A stretch of DNA of 64,000 bases from Opitutia bacterium ISCC 52 (GTDB lineage: Bacteria > Verrucomicrobiota > Verrucomicrobiia > Opitutales > UBA2995): positions 1,550,001-1,614,000 of the forward strand of contig CP076040.1 of the NCBI GenBank assembly GCA_014529675.2, in the 5' to 3' direction. The position numbers and the translations under genes are program-made. This document shows, piece after piece, positions 35,820-45,914 of the stretch (positions are counted from its first letter, which is position 1; every line of letters begins with the position of its first letter). Under the pieces are notes generated by a model. It did not search any database, was not told the origin of the DNA, and saw only the letters and a program-made list of their open reading frames with translations.

Positions 35820-37013
35820 TTAAGCTAAAGAAAACCAAGCCTGCTGGTTTTTACTGCTCTTAACCGCCTTTTCAACAAATCGGATGCCTGCCATGCCGTC
35901 ATCGACGGTTGCATACTTCGACCCATCAGCACCTTTGTAATCTCCTTCTTGATACGCGCGAACATCTGATTCGAAGCATCTATGGAGTCGTGCAAAGGCA
36001 TCGTGAAAGCCTTCACTGTGTCCCCAGGGAATTGTATTTTCCTGTAGTAGTTCAGCAGGCAATGTTCCCAAGAAATCGTCTGCTGCTAAATTTGGGTCCC
36101 GGTAGTAGGTCCGTACAGGTTTTTCGAGCGGAGAAACTATTAGTTTTTCCGATTCCTCCTGTGCCCAGCTAAGCGATCCCTTTGATCCAACGACTTCGAT
36201 TCGTAAGTCATTCTTATGGCCGATTGAAATCTGGGATGCCCTCACCAGCGCTTTACCCCCATTGTTTAGACGGCAATAAGCGGTAAAGTGATCATCTAGA
36301 TTATCCTCTTCATTTTCGTGCCACTTAAAGAAGCTCTCAAGGTGAGCACTGACAGCTTCAACTTCCAAGCCGGTAATGTAGCGTAGCTGCATTAGTGCAT
36401 GGGTGCCAATATCCCCTCCGCAATTTGAAATACCGGAAACTTCTTTCCTTAATCTCCAGGTGTTTTCTTTGAAATCTGGATTGCTAGAACGAATCGCCAT
36501 CCAAGCTTGAAGATAACAACTATCGACCCAACGAATGTCCCCGAGTAAACCAGATCGAACGATGTGGCGTGCAAGACGAGTCGTCCAGTGCCCGAGGTAG
36601 GTATGAGCCACACAGAAAGGTATTTGTTTTTCTTGGACTAGTTGACTGAGCGATTGTGATTCCTCGAAGTTTAGGGTGAGAGGCTTTTCGCAGAAAACGG
36701 GAATTCCGGCCTCGACAAATTTCTTGGCAGGATCGAAGTGTGCATGGTTTGGCGTCTGAATTAATACGTAGTCAACGCGTTCACTGATCGGCTTGCGTAA
36801 TTCTGCTTCCAGCATTGCGTTGTAGTTTTCGTATCCCTGGATCGGATACGGCCATGTCTCTATTGCTTTTAAGGCTTTTTTTGGATTGGAAGATAGAGCT
36901 GCACAGCTCACCTTTCTGGTGCCATCCATAAATATCGCTCGTTGATGTGCGTTGGTTATGAAGCCTTTGTTTCCACCTATGAGTCCAATATTTAAAGGTC
37001 GATTAGTTGCCAT
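35820..37013 (-). CDS. Gfo/Idh/MocA-family NAD(P)-dependent oxidoreductase
   Basis: ATG at 37013 gives 397 residues starting 'MATNRPLNIGLIGGNKGFI', a Rossmann fold with GxxGGN in place of the commoner GxGxxG. 'VDYVLIQTPNHAHFDPAKKFVEAGIPVFCEKPLTLN' contains the conserved EKP catalytic Lys region, and 'SGISNCGGDIGTHALMQLRY' matches the His-bearing active-site helix. Members oxidise or reduce sugars and inositols; this one resembles proteins annotated as sugar dehydrogenases in Verrucomicrobiota. It is alone on its strand between a signalling pair and the large protease gene, so its substrate is not indicated by neighbours. Confidence 0.92.
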   Translation of the reverse strand: MATNRPLNIGLIGGNKGFITNAHQRAIFMDGTRKVSCAALSSNPKKALKAIETWPYPIQGYENYNAMLEAELRKPISERVDYVLIQTPNHAHFDPAKKFVEAGIPVFCEKPLTLNFEESQSLSQLVQEKQIPFCVAHTYLGHWTTRLARHIVRSGLLGDIRWVDSCYLQAWMAIRSSNPDFKENTWRLRKEVSGISNCGGDIGTHALMQLRYITGLEVEAVSAHLESFFKWHENEEDNLDDHFTAYCRLNNGGKALVRASQISIGHKNDLRIEVVGSKGSLSWAQEESEKLIVSPLEKPVRTYYRDPNLAADDFLGTLPAELLQENTIPWGHSEGFHDAFARLHRCFESDVRAYQEGDYKGADGSKYATVDDGMAGIRFVEKAVKSSKNQQAWFSLA

Positions 37014-37203
37014 GTAAGTGTTGAAGGATGGGGTAGGAGTATGCCGTTTCAAGAGCAATAGACCGAAATTAGCGAACGTAAACCAGCTTTGATCCATAGT
37101 TTTGGGGTAAATCAAAAGCCAATCATCCAAATTTTTGATGGTCTAGCATGATTACTAGGCCATGCTTCATTCCAACTATCCCAAGTATTTCCCTCGCCCT
37201 TTT

Positions 37204-40200
37204 ATGAAATTCCGACCTTTTGCTGCTATTGTCGTATGTCTGGTGATGATTGTATCTTCATGGGTCGTATCTAGGTGGGCGGATCCTGAGGGGAATACAC
37301 AAAAGGTGGATGGGCCTGGGGCTAATAAAGATATCTCGCTGAATGATGAATCATCGCATCATTCAAGTTCGCCGCCTTTAAGTTTAGCTTCTTATTCGAT
37401 GGAGTCTATCCATGACTTTGAGGAATGGGTTCAAGGGTTTGTCGAATCCGAGCCTGGCGATCGGGACACCTTGATTGAAATGGGGGTATCCATCGCAAAG
37501 TCTCGACGGGCTGAGATGAAGGTGCTTATCCGGGAGGCTCCGGAATATGCACTGGGCCTGGCTCTTCCGTATAACCTTAGAAGGCCTTTACCTGATGTCG
37601 TAATTGCAGAGTTGGAAACTCCTATAAGCACCCATGCCTCCTACGAGCTTTTGGTGTATTGTCTAGACCCCGATCAGGAGGAAGAAAGGACGGAACGAAT
37701 TGCAACTTGGGGTAAAGATGTATTTGAAGTTTTCACCTTTGGGGATCGACTCAATGTATCGACAAAAAATCACTTGTCTCTTCATGGGATTGCGATTGAT
37801 GAAGTGATTGCCATGGATGATAATCCTGTTCGATTGCTTACAGAAACGGAAGCTATAGATTTGGATATTGCTTTCGAGAATGTTGCACTTGTTGGAGATC
37901 AGTATTATTCGTTCAAGAGCGAAGACGACTTGCAGAGGTTAAGTGAAATTGTACAAGCAGACGAGCGTGCTCTTGGGCCATTTCCTACCAGCAAAAGACT
38001 AGCACTTCAGGATAACGAAGTCGAAGGGCTCAGTCGGGTCCTGTTAAATGGCTCTTCTGGCGGAGCTGATTTTGAGCTTCCGGAGATGGAATCCGAGCAC
38101 ACGGAAGGTCCAAAGAAAATGCTCTACATACGGGCACGATTTTCTAACCAGGATGCCAACTATGAACCCAACAGTCTTGCGACCGTGATGGAGCGTCAGG
38201 CGGATTGTGAAGCTTACTGGTTTGAAAACTCTTACGGTAAATCGAGTCTGACCACGACCTTCACCGATGTGATCACGCTTCCCAACTCGGCTACCTACTA
38301 TGCCGATCTTACGTCGGGTCGTTTAAATGCCTTGTTTAACGATGCGCTGCCACTGGTGAAAGCAGCGGGTGAGGCCAAGGGGCTGGACTGGGACGAAGCC
38401 AACTATGATTTCTACACGATGCTCACAACGGGCGGCACTTGGGGGTACGCTGGGGTGGCTGGTGTGGGGGGAAGACGTTCGCATCTTAATGGTGCTGGGT
38501 CATCCAATGTCCGAACGGCTTCCCATGAATTTGGTCATAACCTGGGTCTGCGTCATGCCAACTACTGGCGAACCGATTCTACATCACCTATAGGTAGAGA
38601 TAGTATTCCTGGAGGTTATGTCGGAGATGCCGAACGAGACGAACGCATCGAATACGGTCACAAGTTCTCCGTGATGGGTGCCCAGAACGGCGGTGGTGAC
38701 TTGAATGAGGGTCGTGGACACTACACGACGGGTGAGAAAGTCTTTCTCGATTGGTTGGTCGCGGACGACAATGATTGGGTGAGTATCGATCAGACGACTC
38801 CGGAGCCTATCCGGCTTTATCGTCATGATGTGGAGTCCGAATTTTTTGCTAGCATGACTTCAGGCGTTCCTCGAGCGATCAAGATCAATCAAGATTCGGG
38901 TGATTACTCCGAAACAAACAAGCGCCGCTATTGGTTAAGTTACCGTCGATTGCCCACCAACGGAATTGCTGAGGATTGGCTGAGGCATGGACTAGAGATC
39001 GACTGGCAACGGGAGAATTATGGAGGTGACGGATCTATCCAACTGGATATGACACCGTTCAGTCGTGACGATACGAATATAAACCCCAATGCAAGGAGAG
39101 ACAATAACGATAAAGAAGATGGAGCGCTCATCATTGGCCGAACCTATAGCGATGAGATTGGCGACATTCATTTTACCCCCATCGCACAAGGAGGGGAGAA
39201 CCCGAACGAATGGATCGATGTCCTTGTTCATCTCGGGACACAGGAAAACAATCAGGAGCCTGTGATCGAAGCTTTTTCTGCTTCTGTCTTAGAGGTAGGG
39301 CTTGGCGAGCAAGTTGATTTTTCTGTTAATGCCGAAGATCCTGACGGCGAAACTGTTTACTACGCTTGGACATTTGGAGATAATGCCATGGTGGTTGAGA
39401 GCCTAAATTCTGCCACAGCTTCAAAAAGTTGGGATTCGAATGGGTATTATCCAGTTAGGGTTACCGTTTCAGATGGTAAGGGAGGAACAGATACGAAAGA
39501 GATTATAATTAGAGTCGGTACTGTTCCTGATAGCTTTTCCATTTCGGGCCGTGTTATTCATGCCGGACTCCCTGTTGAAAATGCACGGGTGAATATTGGG
39601 GGTAATGTGCAGGCCTGGACGGATGGCAGAGGTCGCTACACACTACCTGGAGTTCGCTGGACTAGCAATTTGGTGTCCGCTGCAAAAGCAGGGCTGAGCT
39701 TTGAAGCACAATTTACCAACCCGGTTATTCTTTCTCCATTTGATGCAAATGGGAGAGATTGGATTGCCTTGGAAAATGGGAAAGGGACGGGATCTCTTCA
39801 ATTGGCGATAACTCCCTATGAAAGTACGATGCCATTGGGTGCGATATTGGCCCTGAAGGTGTTTGCCTGGAATGAAAGCGGGGAGTCCGTCACTACCAAT
39901 CCAACTTGGTCTGTATCTGGTGGTGGGACGATCGACCAGGATGGAAAATACACCCCGGAACAATTTGGTGGACCCCATACCATAACGGCAATCCAAGGAA
40001 CTTCAGAGGCGGAAGCGTTTGTTTCGATTGAAGATGTCAAAGGCGTTGGAATTGTTTCACTAACTCCACAACTGTCTGAAGCGAGTGGTGAATCTGGAAT
40101 CTTCCAGATACGACGTTATGGAAGTACAGAAGGGGTACTTCGTGTTTATTACAGTTGGGGCGGATCCGCTACCAACTTGGAAGATTATAATGGGTTGGTA

Positions 40201-43047
40201 GACTTCGCCGATATTCCTGATGGAATGACCTCTGTAGATGTGATGGTTGAACTCATAGACGATGCGATTGCTGAGTCTTCGGAAGAAATTTCTGTGACCT
40301 TGAAATCGGACACTGCCTACACGGTGTATTCTGCTGAGGCCGTAGCTACTATCGAGATTCTTGATGAAGGAGATCAAGCTCCTCTGATCGAGATTACTTC
40401 GCCCACAAGATCAGTTGCCATGGTACCGGAAGGTGTGGGGCTCTTGATAAGTGCAAATGTTACGGATGACGGTTTTCCAGATCCTCCTGGAGAAACGACC
40501 GTTGCCTGGTCAGTGGTTGATTCGCCAGTCGGTGGAGCCGTTGACTTCTCCTCGGCTGGCAACAACGAAAGCGTGGCTAAATTTAGCAAGTCGGGATTTT
40601 ATAGAATTCGTATTGAGGCCAGTGATGGGATCAATTCAAGCAGTGTGGATCTCGGTGTGCATGCAGGTTTGGTTGCTGGAACCAATCCTTCCTCGGAAGC
40701 AGAAGTTGTGTATTTGCCGATAAGCTTAGGGGCAGGTCTTGTGTTGGAGGACGCACGTGGCGGAGATAACAACGGGACCTTCGAAGGTGGGGTCAGTTGG
40801 GAGAATGCTGAGGCCGGTGTTTCGGATGTGGCTATTTATCTCGATGGAGTCGATAGCCAGATCAATATAGAAAACGCCAACGAAATAAACCTGATAGACC
40901 ATCGGGCTCGATCGATATCTCTTTGGTTTAAGGCGGAAGACCCTCTGAAATCTGGTAAGCAAGTTATCTACGAAGAAGGGGGTGGTATTCGCGGGCTCAA
41001 CTTTTACTTGGAAAATGGGCTTCTTTATGTTGGAGGTTGGAATAGTGGCGGTAGTGGATGGGAAGAAACTTATTTTAGTACTGAGTTAACGGATACAGAA
41101 TGGCATCAAGTGGGTTTGGTGCTTGACGCTTTGGAATCCAATGATGCACAGCCTGAGGCTTTTCGAGTCTTTCTGGATGGAGTGGAATTTGCCCGTGGAA
41201 CGGCTGCTCCGCTGGATGCCCACAGTGGCAATATCGCTCTAGGTGCGAATCGTGGAAATACCCGCTATCACGATGGTAATAGTTCGGGGACTGAAGATCG
41301 ATTTGCTGGGTATTTAGATGAGTTTCATTTGTGGAACCGTGTATTGAGCAACAGTGAGATGGGACAACTGTTTGGAGTGGGTTATTCAGGCCCTCAAGTG
41401 TCTCTGGCATCCATTAAATCGTTCAATCGGGCCGTTGTTATTCCTGAAGCAACGGGGCTTTTAATATCGGTGAATCAAACTGACGATGATGTACAAAATG
41501 ATTGGACAGTGCTTTTTCCTGGTCAAGAGGACTCCGTGGAGTTTGTAGATGGCGGGCAGGGACGCAGTTTGGTTTCCTTTTCGGAGCCGGGCTTTTACGG
41601 TCTTCGGCTTTCTGCTGACGATGGGCGGCAAAAATCGGCGATCGATCTGAACATTCATGCTGGGATCAGCGAACCTGGATTATCTTTATCGGAACAAACG
41701 CTGTACTATTCGTTGGATGAAACAAGTGGTACGTTCATTCAAAATGGAAACGAAGGCTTCGATCCTGGTGAATTATTTAACGGGGCAAGTTTGTCGGATA
41801 CAGGCGATGGCATTTCAGGTGCCGCGTTGATCTTCGATGGGGACAATGATTATTTGCAGATCCCTACGTCGGGGGGCATGGGTACTGATCCAGTCAAACG
41901 ATCACTATCCTTCTGGCTTAATCCATCTGAGAATGCTTCTGGGGAAGAGGAAATGATATTTTTTCAGCGAAGCACCTTGAGCGGATGGAGCCTGTCGATT
42001 AATGAGAGTTTATTATCTTTGGCTGCTTGGAACAACCGTGAGCCTAGCTGGGGTGCTATTCTCCAAGTTTCTCTACAGAGAGATATGTGGAATCACGTTG
42101 TCGTTGTCTTAGATGGGGAACAGAATCAAATAGTTGAAGAGGGAATTCGTTTCTATCTCAATGGTGTGCTTTGCGAATTTAGCGAAGCTGGGAAATTGGA
42201 CAATGTGAACGAAATCGCCTGGTTTGGTGCGATAGCTGAAGACGGACCGGTAGAACAAGCTTATGCCGGTATGATAGATGAAGTGCATCTATTTGATGGA
42301 TATGCTCTTTCCATTGAAGAGGTCGGTCGTTTATACGCCTTAGGCAATATAAGTCCACTGGTGGATGCCGGAGAGGATATTCAAGGAATTTCCGAATTGG
42401 AAATTTCCTTAAATGGAAGCGCGACGGATGACGGTCGCTGGGAAAGTCCCCTGAAGTATGAGTGGTTATTTGCAGGACGACCAGGCGCTGGGTCGTTTAA
42501 CCCTGGGGACTCGCTAACTACTCAACTGGAATTGAATGCCGGGGGATCTTATCCGGTGGCCTTGGCCGCATTTGATGGTCAGGTGACAACCTTCGATACG
42601 GTTACAGTCAGTGTCGATCAGCCGACTTATTTCGATTTATATATGGATAGTTATCCTAACTTGGAGGGAGCCGAACGGGACTACCTATCTGATCCAGACT
42701 TGGATGTATGGACGAATGTGGAAGAATATGGATTTGGGGGTTCACCTGATAGTTCCGATACCTCTTTCCAGCTTCACATTCGTTCCGAGCTAGTTCGAGA
42801 AGCGGGACAACTGTTTTTCGAATTTCGTTTTCCTCGAAGGCAGGATGCTGGATTACGTGGGCTGCGCTACGACCTCGAGTTTTCAGAAGACTTGTCCGCA
42901 AATTCTTGGATGGAAGAAAGTTATTCTGAGATGAGCATTTTTCCGATTGATCAAAATTATGAGGAAGTAAGAGTTCGTTTGGAGCAGGCAATGACGCCTT
43001 CTACTACACCTTTATTTGGGCGTGTGAGAGTTTTATTAAACGAATAA
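37204..43047 (+). CDS. Giant secreted modular metalloprotease
   Basis: ATG at 37204 gives 1947 residues with a signal peptide or anchor ('FAAIVVCLVMIVSSWVVSRW'). The catalytic domain carries H441-E-F-G-H445-N-L-G-L-R-H451, the HExxHxxGxxH zinc site of metzincins, with a Met-turn 'FSVMGAQ' near residue 490; this fits a reprolysin-like protease. After it come a PKD domain ('AEDPDGETVYYAWTFGD'), a carboxypeptidase-regulatory-like domain ('ISGRVIHAGLPVENARVNI'), a Big-type and a Calx-beta-like repeat, two laminin-G/concanavalin-type domains around residues 1190-1395 and 1500-1710, and a final PKD plus beta domain. It probably degrades proteins or binds glycans at the cell surface. The first 430 residues probably include a propeptide. 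Confidence 0.88.
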   Translation: MKFRPFAAIVVCLVMIVSSWVVSRWADPEGNTQKVDGPGANKDISLNDESSHHSSSPPLSLASYSMESIHDFEEWVQGFVESEPGDRDTLIEMGVSIAKSRRAEMKVLIREAPEYALGLALPYNLRRPLPDVVIAELETPISTHASYELLVYCLDPDQEEERTERIATWGKDVFEVFTFGDRLNVSTKNHLSLHGIAIDEVIAMDDNPVRLLTETEAIDLDIAFENVALVGDQYYSFKSEDDLQRLSEIVQADERALGPFPTSKRLALQDNEVEGLSRVLLNGSSGGADFELPEMESEHTEGPKKMLYIRARFSNQDANYEPNSLATVMERQADCEAYWFENSYGKSSLTTTFTDVITLPNSATYYADLTSGRLNALFNDALPLVKAAGEAKGLDWDEANYDFYTMLTTGGTWGYAGVAGVGGRRSHLNGAGSSNVRTASHEFGHNLGLRHANYWRTDSTSPIGRDSIPGGYVGDAERDERIEYGHKFSVMGAQNGGGDLNEGRGHYTTGEKVFLDWLVADDNDWVSIDQTTPEPIRLYRHDVESEFFASMTSGVPRAIKINQDSGDYSETNKRRYWLSYRRLPTNGIAEDWLRHGLEIDWQRENYGGDGSIQLDMTPFSRDDTNINPNARRDNNDKEDGALIIGRTYSDEIGDIHFTPIAQGGENPNEWIDVLVHLGTQENNQEPVIEAFSASVLEVGLGEQVDFSVNAEDPDGETVYYAWTFGDNAMVVESLNSATASKSWDSNGYYPVRVTVSDGKGGTDTKEIIIRVGTVPDSFSISGRVIHAGLPVENARVNIGGNVQAWTDGRGRYTLPGVRWTSNLVSAAKAGLSFEAQFTNPVILSPFDANGRDWIALENGKGTGSLQLAITPYESTMPLGAILALKVFAWNESGESVTTNPTWSVSGGGTIDQDGKYTPEQFGGPHTITAIQGTSEAEAFVSIEDVKGVGIVSLTPQLSEASGESGIFQIRRYGSTEGVLRVYYSWGGSATNLEDYNGLVDFADIPDGMTSVDVMVELIDDAIAESSEEISVTLKSDTAYTVYSAEAVATIEILDEGDQAPLIEITSPTRSVAMVPEGVGLLISANVTDDGFPDPPGETTVAWSVVDSPVGGAVDFSSAGNNESVAKFSKSGFYRIRIEASDGINSSSVDLGVHAGLVAGTNPSSEAEVVYLPISLGAGLVLEDARGGDNNGTFEGGVSWENAEAGVSDVAIYLDGVDSQINIENANEINLIDHRARSISLWFKAEDPLKSGKQVIYEEGGGIRGLNFYLENGLLYVGGWNSGGSGWEETYFSTELTDTEWHQVGLVLDALESNDAQPEAFRVFLDGVEFARGTAAPLDAHSGNIALGANRGNTRYHDGNSSGTEDRFAGYLDEFHLWNRVLSNSEMGQLFGVGYSGPQVSLASIKSFNRAVVIPEATGLLISVNQTDDDVQNDWTVLFPGQEDSVEFVDGGQGRSLVSFSEPGFYGLRLSADDGRQKSAIDLNIHAGISEPGLSLSEQTLYYSLDETSGTFIQNGNEGFDPGELFNGASLSDTGDGISGAALIFDGDNDYLQIPTSGGMGTDPVKRSLSFWLNPSENASGEEEMIFFQRSTLSGWSLSINESLLSLAAWNNREPSWGAILQVSLQRDMWNHVVVVLDGEQNQIVEEGIRFYLNGVLCEFSEAGKLDNVNEIAWFGAIAEDGPVEQAYAGMIDEVHLFDGYALSIEEVGRLYALGNISPLVDAGEDIQGISELEISLNGSATDDGRWESPLKYEWLFAGRPGAGSFNPGDSLTTQLELNAGGSYPVALAAFDGQVTTFDTVTVSVDQPTYFDLYMDSYPNLEGAERDYLSDPDLDVWTNVEEYGFGGSPDSSDTSFQLHIRSELVREAGQLFFEFRFPRRQDAGLRGLRYDLEFSEDLSANSWMEESYSEMSIFPIDQNYEEVRVRLEQAMTPSTTPLFGRVRVLLNE

Positions 43048-43098
43048 GAATAATTTGTGCGTTACGTTTGAAATGATTTATGCGTACATTCCCATAAG

Positions 43099-44382
43099 AT
43101 GATTCGGCCATTAATAGTAGTTTTTGCATTTGTACTCGGTTCAGTTTCACTATTCTGTGCGGATGAAGTTCGGGTTCCTTACCAAGGTCCTTCCAAGTCA
43201 GGCGTCGATACGAGTACACTGACCGGAAAAGTCATGTGTGGATATCAGGGATGGTTTAATGCGGAGGGAGACGGTGCAAATTTAGGTTGGACTCACTGGA
43301 GCAGGAATAGATCTGAACCGTTTGCACCCGGCAATGTTACGGTGGATCTGTGGCCAGAGGTTTCAGAATACAATCAGGACGATTTGTTTGAGACAGGATT
43401 TGAATTCGCCAATGGAGAAAAAGCCAAAGTCTTCAGCTCTTATTCGGCAAGCACCGTGAATGTTCATTTTAAATGGATGCAGGAGTATGGAATCGACGGT
43501 GCCTTTGTGCAGCGATTTGCCAACGGAGTGTCGGATCCGGAGAAGCGGCATCATAAAGATGTCGTTTTGTCTAATGCAAGAGCAGCCGCCAATCAGCACG
43601 GTCGAACCTACGCGGTGATGTACGATTTGAGTGGGCTTCCTTCAGGAGGTGTAGATCGCGTCCGCAAGGATTGGCAGCTACTGCGTAGTAAAATGCATAT
43701 CACCAAAGATCCTGCCTACCTTCACCATAAGGGTAACCCTGTGGTCACGGTTTGGGGTGTGGGATTTCATGGTGGCAGCAAACCACGCGCATATTCGTTG
43801 GAAGAGTGCCGTGAACTGATTGCTTTCCTGAAAGCTGATGGTTGCACTGTTATGTTGGGCGTTCCTGCGGGTTGGCGATCTCTGGATCGAGATGCGATTG
43901 ATGATAAGCAGTTTCACGAAGTTCTGCAAATGGCCGATATTGTGAGTCCTTGGACACCTGGGCGCTACCGGGATCTTGAAGGCATATCTCGACATGGAGA
44001 ACGCTATTGGAAACCCGATGTAAAATGGACCCAGGGTAAGGGACTCGATTACCTGCCCGTAGTGTTCCCTGGATTTAGTTGGCACAATCTAAAAGGAGCT
44101 GAGTTGGCTGCCATACCTCGATTAAAGGGTCAGTTCCTCTGGTCTCAGATCGTTGAGGCGAAACGATCTGGTTGTGAAATGATCTACGTTGCCATGTTTG
44201 ACGAGGTGGACGAGGGGACTGCTATTTTCAAGTGCACGAACAATCCTCCTAATGCGAATGGAACATCATTTTTGACTTATGAGGGCTTGGTGAGTGACTT
44301 CTATCTTCAGCTTACAGGGAAAGCAGGAGAGCTACTCCGCGGCGAATTGCCCTTGAGCAACAATCTGCCCATAAGAAATTAA
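43099..44382 (+). CDS. Secreted glycoside hydrolase family 71/99-like protein
   Basis: 427 residues with a signal peptide ('PLIVVFAFVLGSVSLFCAD'). The TIM-barrel pattern of GH71/GH99-like proteins is visible: 'VMCGYQGWFNAEGDG', 'WMQEYGIDGAFVQRF', 'YAVMYDLSGL', 'VVTVWGVGFHG', 'VVFPGFSWHNL' and 'MIYVAMFDEVDEGTAIFK'. GH99 enzymes are endo-mannosidases/mannanases; the pair 'FDEVDEGT' holds likely catalytic acids. Whether this copy cleaves alpha-mannan or another glycan is not clear. It lies 8 bases upstream of a sulfatase gene, so both probably act on the same sulfated glycan. Confidence 0.87.
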   Translation: MIRPLIVVFAFVLGSVSLFCADEVRVPYQGPSKSGVDTSTLTGKVMCGYQGWFNAEGDGANLGWTHWSRNRSEPFAPGNVTVDLWPEVSEYNQDDLFETGFEFANGEKAKVFSSYSASTVNVHFKWMQEYGIDGAFVQRFANGVSDPEKRHHKDVVLSNARAAANQHGRTYAVMYDLSGLPSGGVDRVRKDWQLLRSKMHITKDPAYLHHKGNPVVTVWGVGFHGGSKPRAYSLEECRELIAFLKADGCTVMLGVPAGWRSLDRDAIDDKQFHEVLQMADIVSPWTPGRYRDLEGISRHGERYWKPDVKWTQGKGLDYLPVVFPGFSWHNLKGAELAAIPRLKGQFLWSQIVEAKRSGCEMIYVAMFDEVDEGTAIFKCTNNPPNANGTSFLTYEGLVSDFYLQLTGKAGELLRGELPLSNNLPIRN

Positions 44383-44389
44383 CGATCCT

Positions 44390-45853
44390 ATGAGAAATCA
44401 ACTTAAGCAATTCCTGGCGGTGTGTTTGGCAATGGCCGCATCCCACTTATATGCCCAAGACCGACCTAATGTATTGTTTATCGTTTGCGATGATCTAAAC
44501 ACGCATGTTTCGACGTCCGACTACCCTTACATTTCGACTCCTGCATTCGACGAGCTGGCGGAAAACGGCATGACCTTTAAGCGGGCGTATTGCCAGTATC
44601 CGGTTTGTGGCCCGTCGCGGGCTTCATTTTTGAGTGGGCTTTATCCTGAGTCCTCCGGCGTGATTAATAATACGGCTGACATTCGTGATGAAAGACCCGG
44701 CACGCTTACTATGCCTCAGGCATTTAAGGAGCAAGGTTACTGGACTGCGGCGACAGGGAAGATTTTTCACAACTCCAAGGTTGATCCCGGCGAAGCAGTC
44801 TGGGATGAGCGGGCCTTTTATACGAATGACGAAATGCCGCTTGAGAAACAGGCACGCAAAGAATTCGAGGCAAAGCACGGATCTATCGATAAGAGAGAGA
44901 ACAGACAGTTGTGGAAAGAATTCCTGCTCAGTTATGCACCTCAGACGATGAATCAAGAACCGGGGTGGGGGCCTTCAGGTCTCACCGATGAACAACATCG
45001 TGATGGAAAGAATGCTCAGCAAGCTCGCGAGTGGATTCAAAACGAGAGTTATGGTGACAAACCGTTCTTCATGGCGGTGGGTATTCATAAGCCTCATGTT
45101 CCGTTTCTCGCACCCGATAAGTATTTTGAAAAGTATCCAAAGGAAGGGCTGACGTTTGGTAAGCCACCTTCTAATTTCTGGGACACCGTGCCGAAGAGCT
45201 CTATCTCCAAGCGGTACGAAGGATTTGGATTCGAGTTGGGTGTTGAAAAGGATGATCTGCGACGTGAATACATGCAGGCTTATCACGCCTGTATCAGTTT
45301 TATTGATGCACAGATTGGATCTATTTTTGAAGACCTGAAAGAAAACGGGCTCTGGAAAAATACCATTATCGTTTTAACTTCCGATCATGGTTACCAGTTG
45401 GGTGAACATTTCATGTGGGGAAAGGTGACCTTGTTTGAAGTTTGTAATCGGGTCCCTCTTCTCATTCGTGTTCCAGGGCAGACAACGGCTTCCTCTTCTA
45501 GTCAGGGCTTGGTAGAACTGGTCGATCTCTTTCCGACTTTGGCCGATCTCTGTGGGATTGATACTCCTGCTTACCTGCATGGGCAAAGTTTGGTGCCTAT
45601 GCTCCGTGATCCCAATGAATCTGGAAAAGAGGTCGTCTACACGATTGTATCGCGTGGCAAGAACCTGGGGAAAGCCATCCGTACAGATCGATGGCGCTAT
45701 TCCAAATGGGCTGATGGAGAAGAATTGTATGACCTTCATAAAGATCCTGAAGAACATCACAACCTCGCCAAGTTGGAAAGCTATCGCAACACCTTGGGAG
45801 AGGTCCGGAGATTGTTAAACGATAAGCAGAGAGAAGCGGTTCAATTTCGCTGA
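44390..45853 (+). CDS. Secreted iduronate-2-sulfatase-like S1 sulfatase
   Basis: 487 residues, signal peptide 'KQFLAVCLAMAASHLYAQ'. C73-G-P-S-R77 is the formylglycine motif. 'PNVLFIVCDDLNTHVSTSDYP', 'GIHKPHVPFLAPDKYF' and 'TSDHGYQLGEHFMWGK' are the features that separate iduronate-2-sulfatase-like members from arylsulfatases. In marine bacteria this subgroup removes 2-O sulfates from several polysaccharides, so the exact substrate is open. It probably forms an operon with the GH71/99-like gene just upstream. Downstream lie remnants of a thioesterase gene on the same strand. Confidence 0.93.
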   Translation: MRNQLKQFLAVCLAMAASHLYAQDRPNVLFIVCDDLNTHVSTSDYPYISTPAFDELAENGMTFKRAYCQYPVCGPSRASFLSGLYPESSGVINNTADIRDERPGTLTMPQAFKEQGYWTAATGKIFHNSKVDPGEAVWDERAFYTNDEMPLEKQARKEFEAKHGSIDKRENRQLWKEFLLSYAPQTMNQEPGWGPSGLTDEQHRDGKNAQQAREWIQNESYGDKPFFMAVGIHKPHVPFLAPDKYFEKYPKEGLTFGKPPSNFWDTVPKSSISKRYEGFGFELGVEKDDLRREYMQAYHACISFIDAQIGSIFEDLKENGLWKNTIIVLTSDHGYQLGEHFMWGKVTLFEVCNRVPLLIRVPGQTTASSSSQGLVELVDLFPTLADLCGIDTPAYLHGQSLVPMLRDPNESGKEVVYTIVSRGKNLGKAIRTDRWRYSKWADGEELYDLHKDPEEHHNLAKLESYRNTLGEVRRLLNDKQREAVQFR

Positions 45854-45914
45854 ATTGAAACCTTTCGTTCAATAAATGGTGCCGGTCATGGTCATTGCTT
45901 AAGCAAAGAGATCT

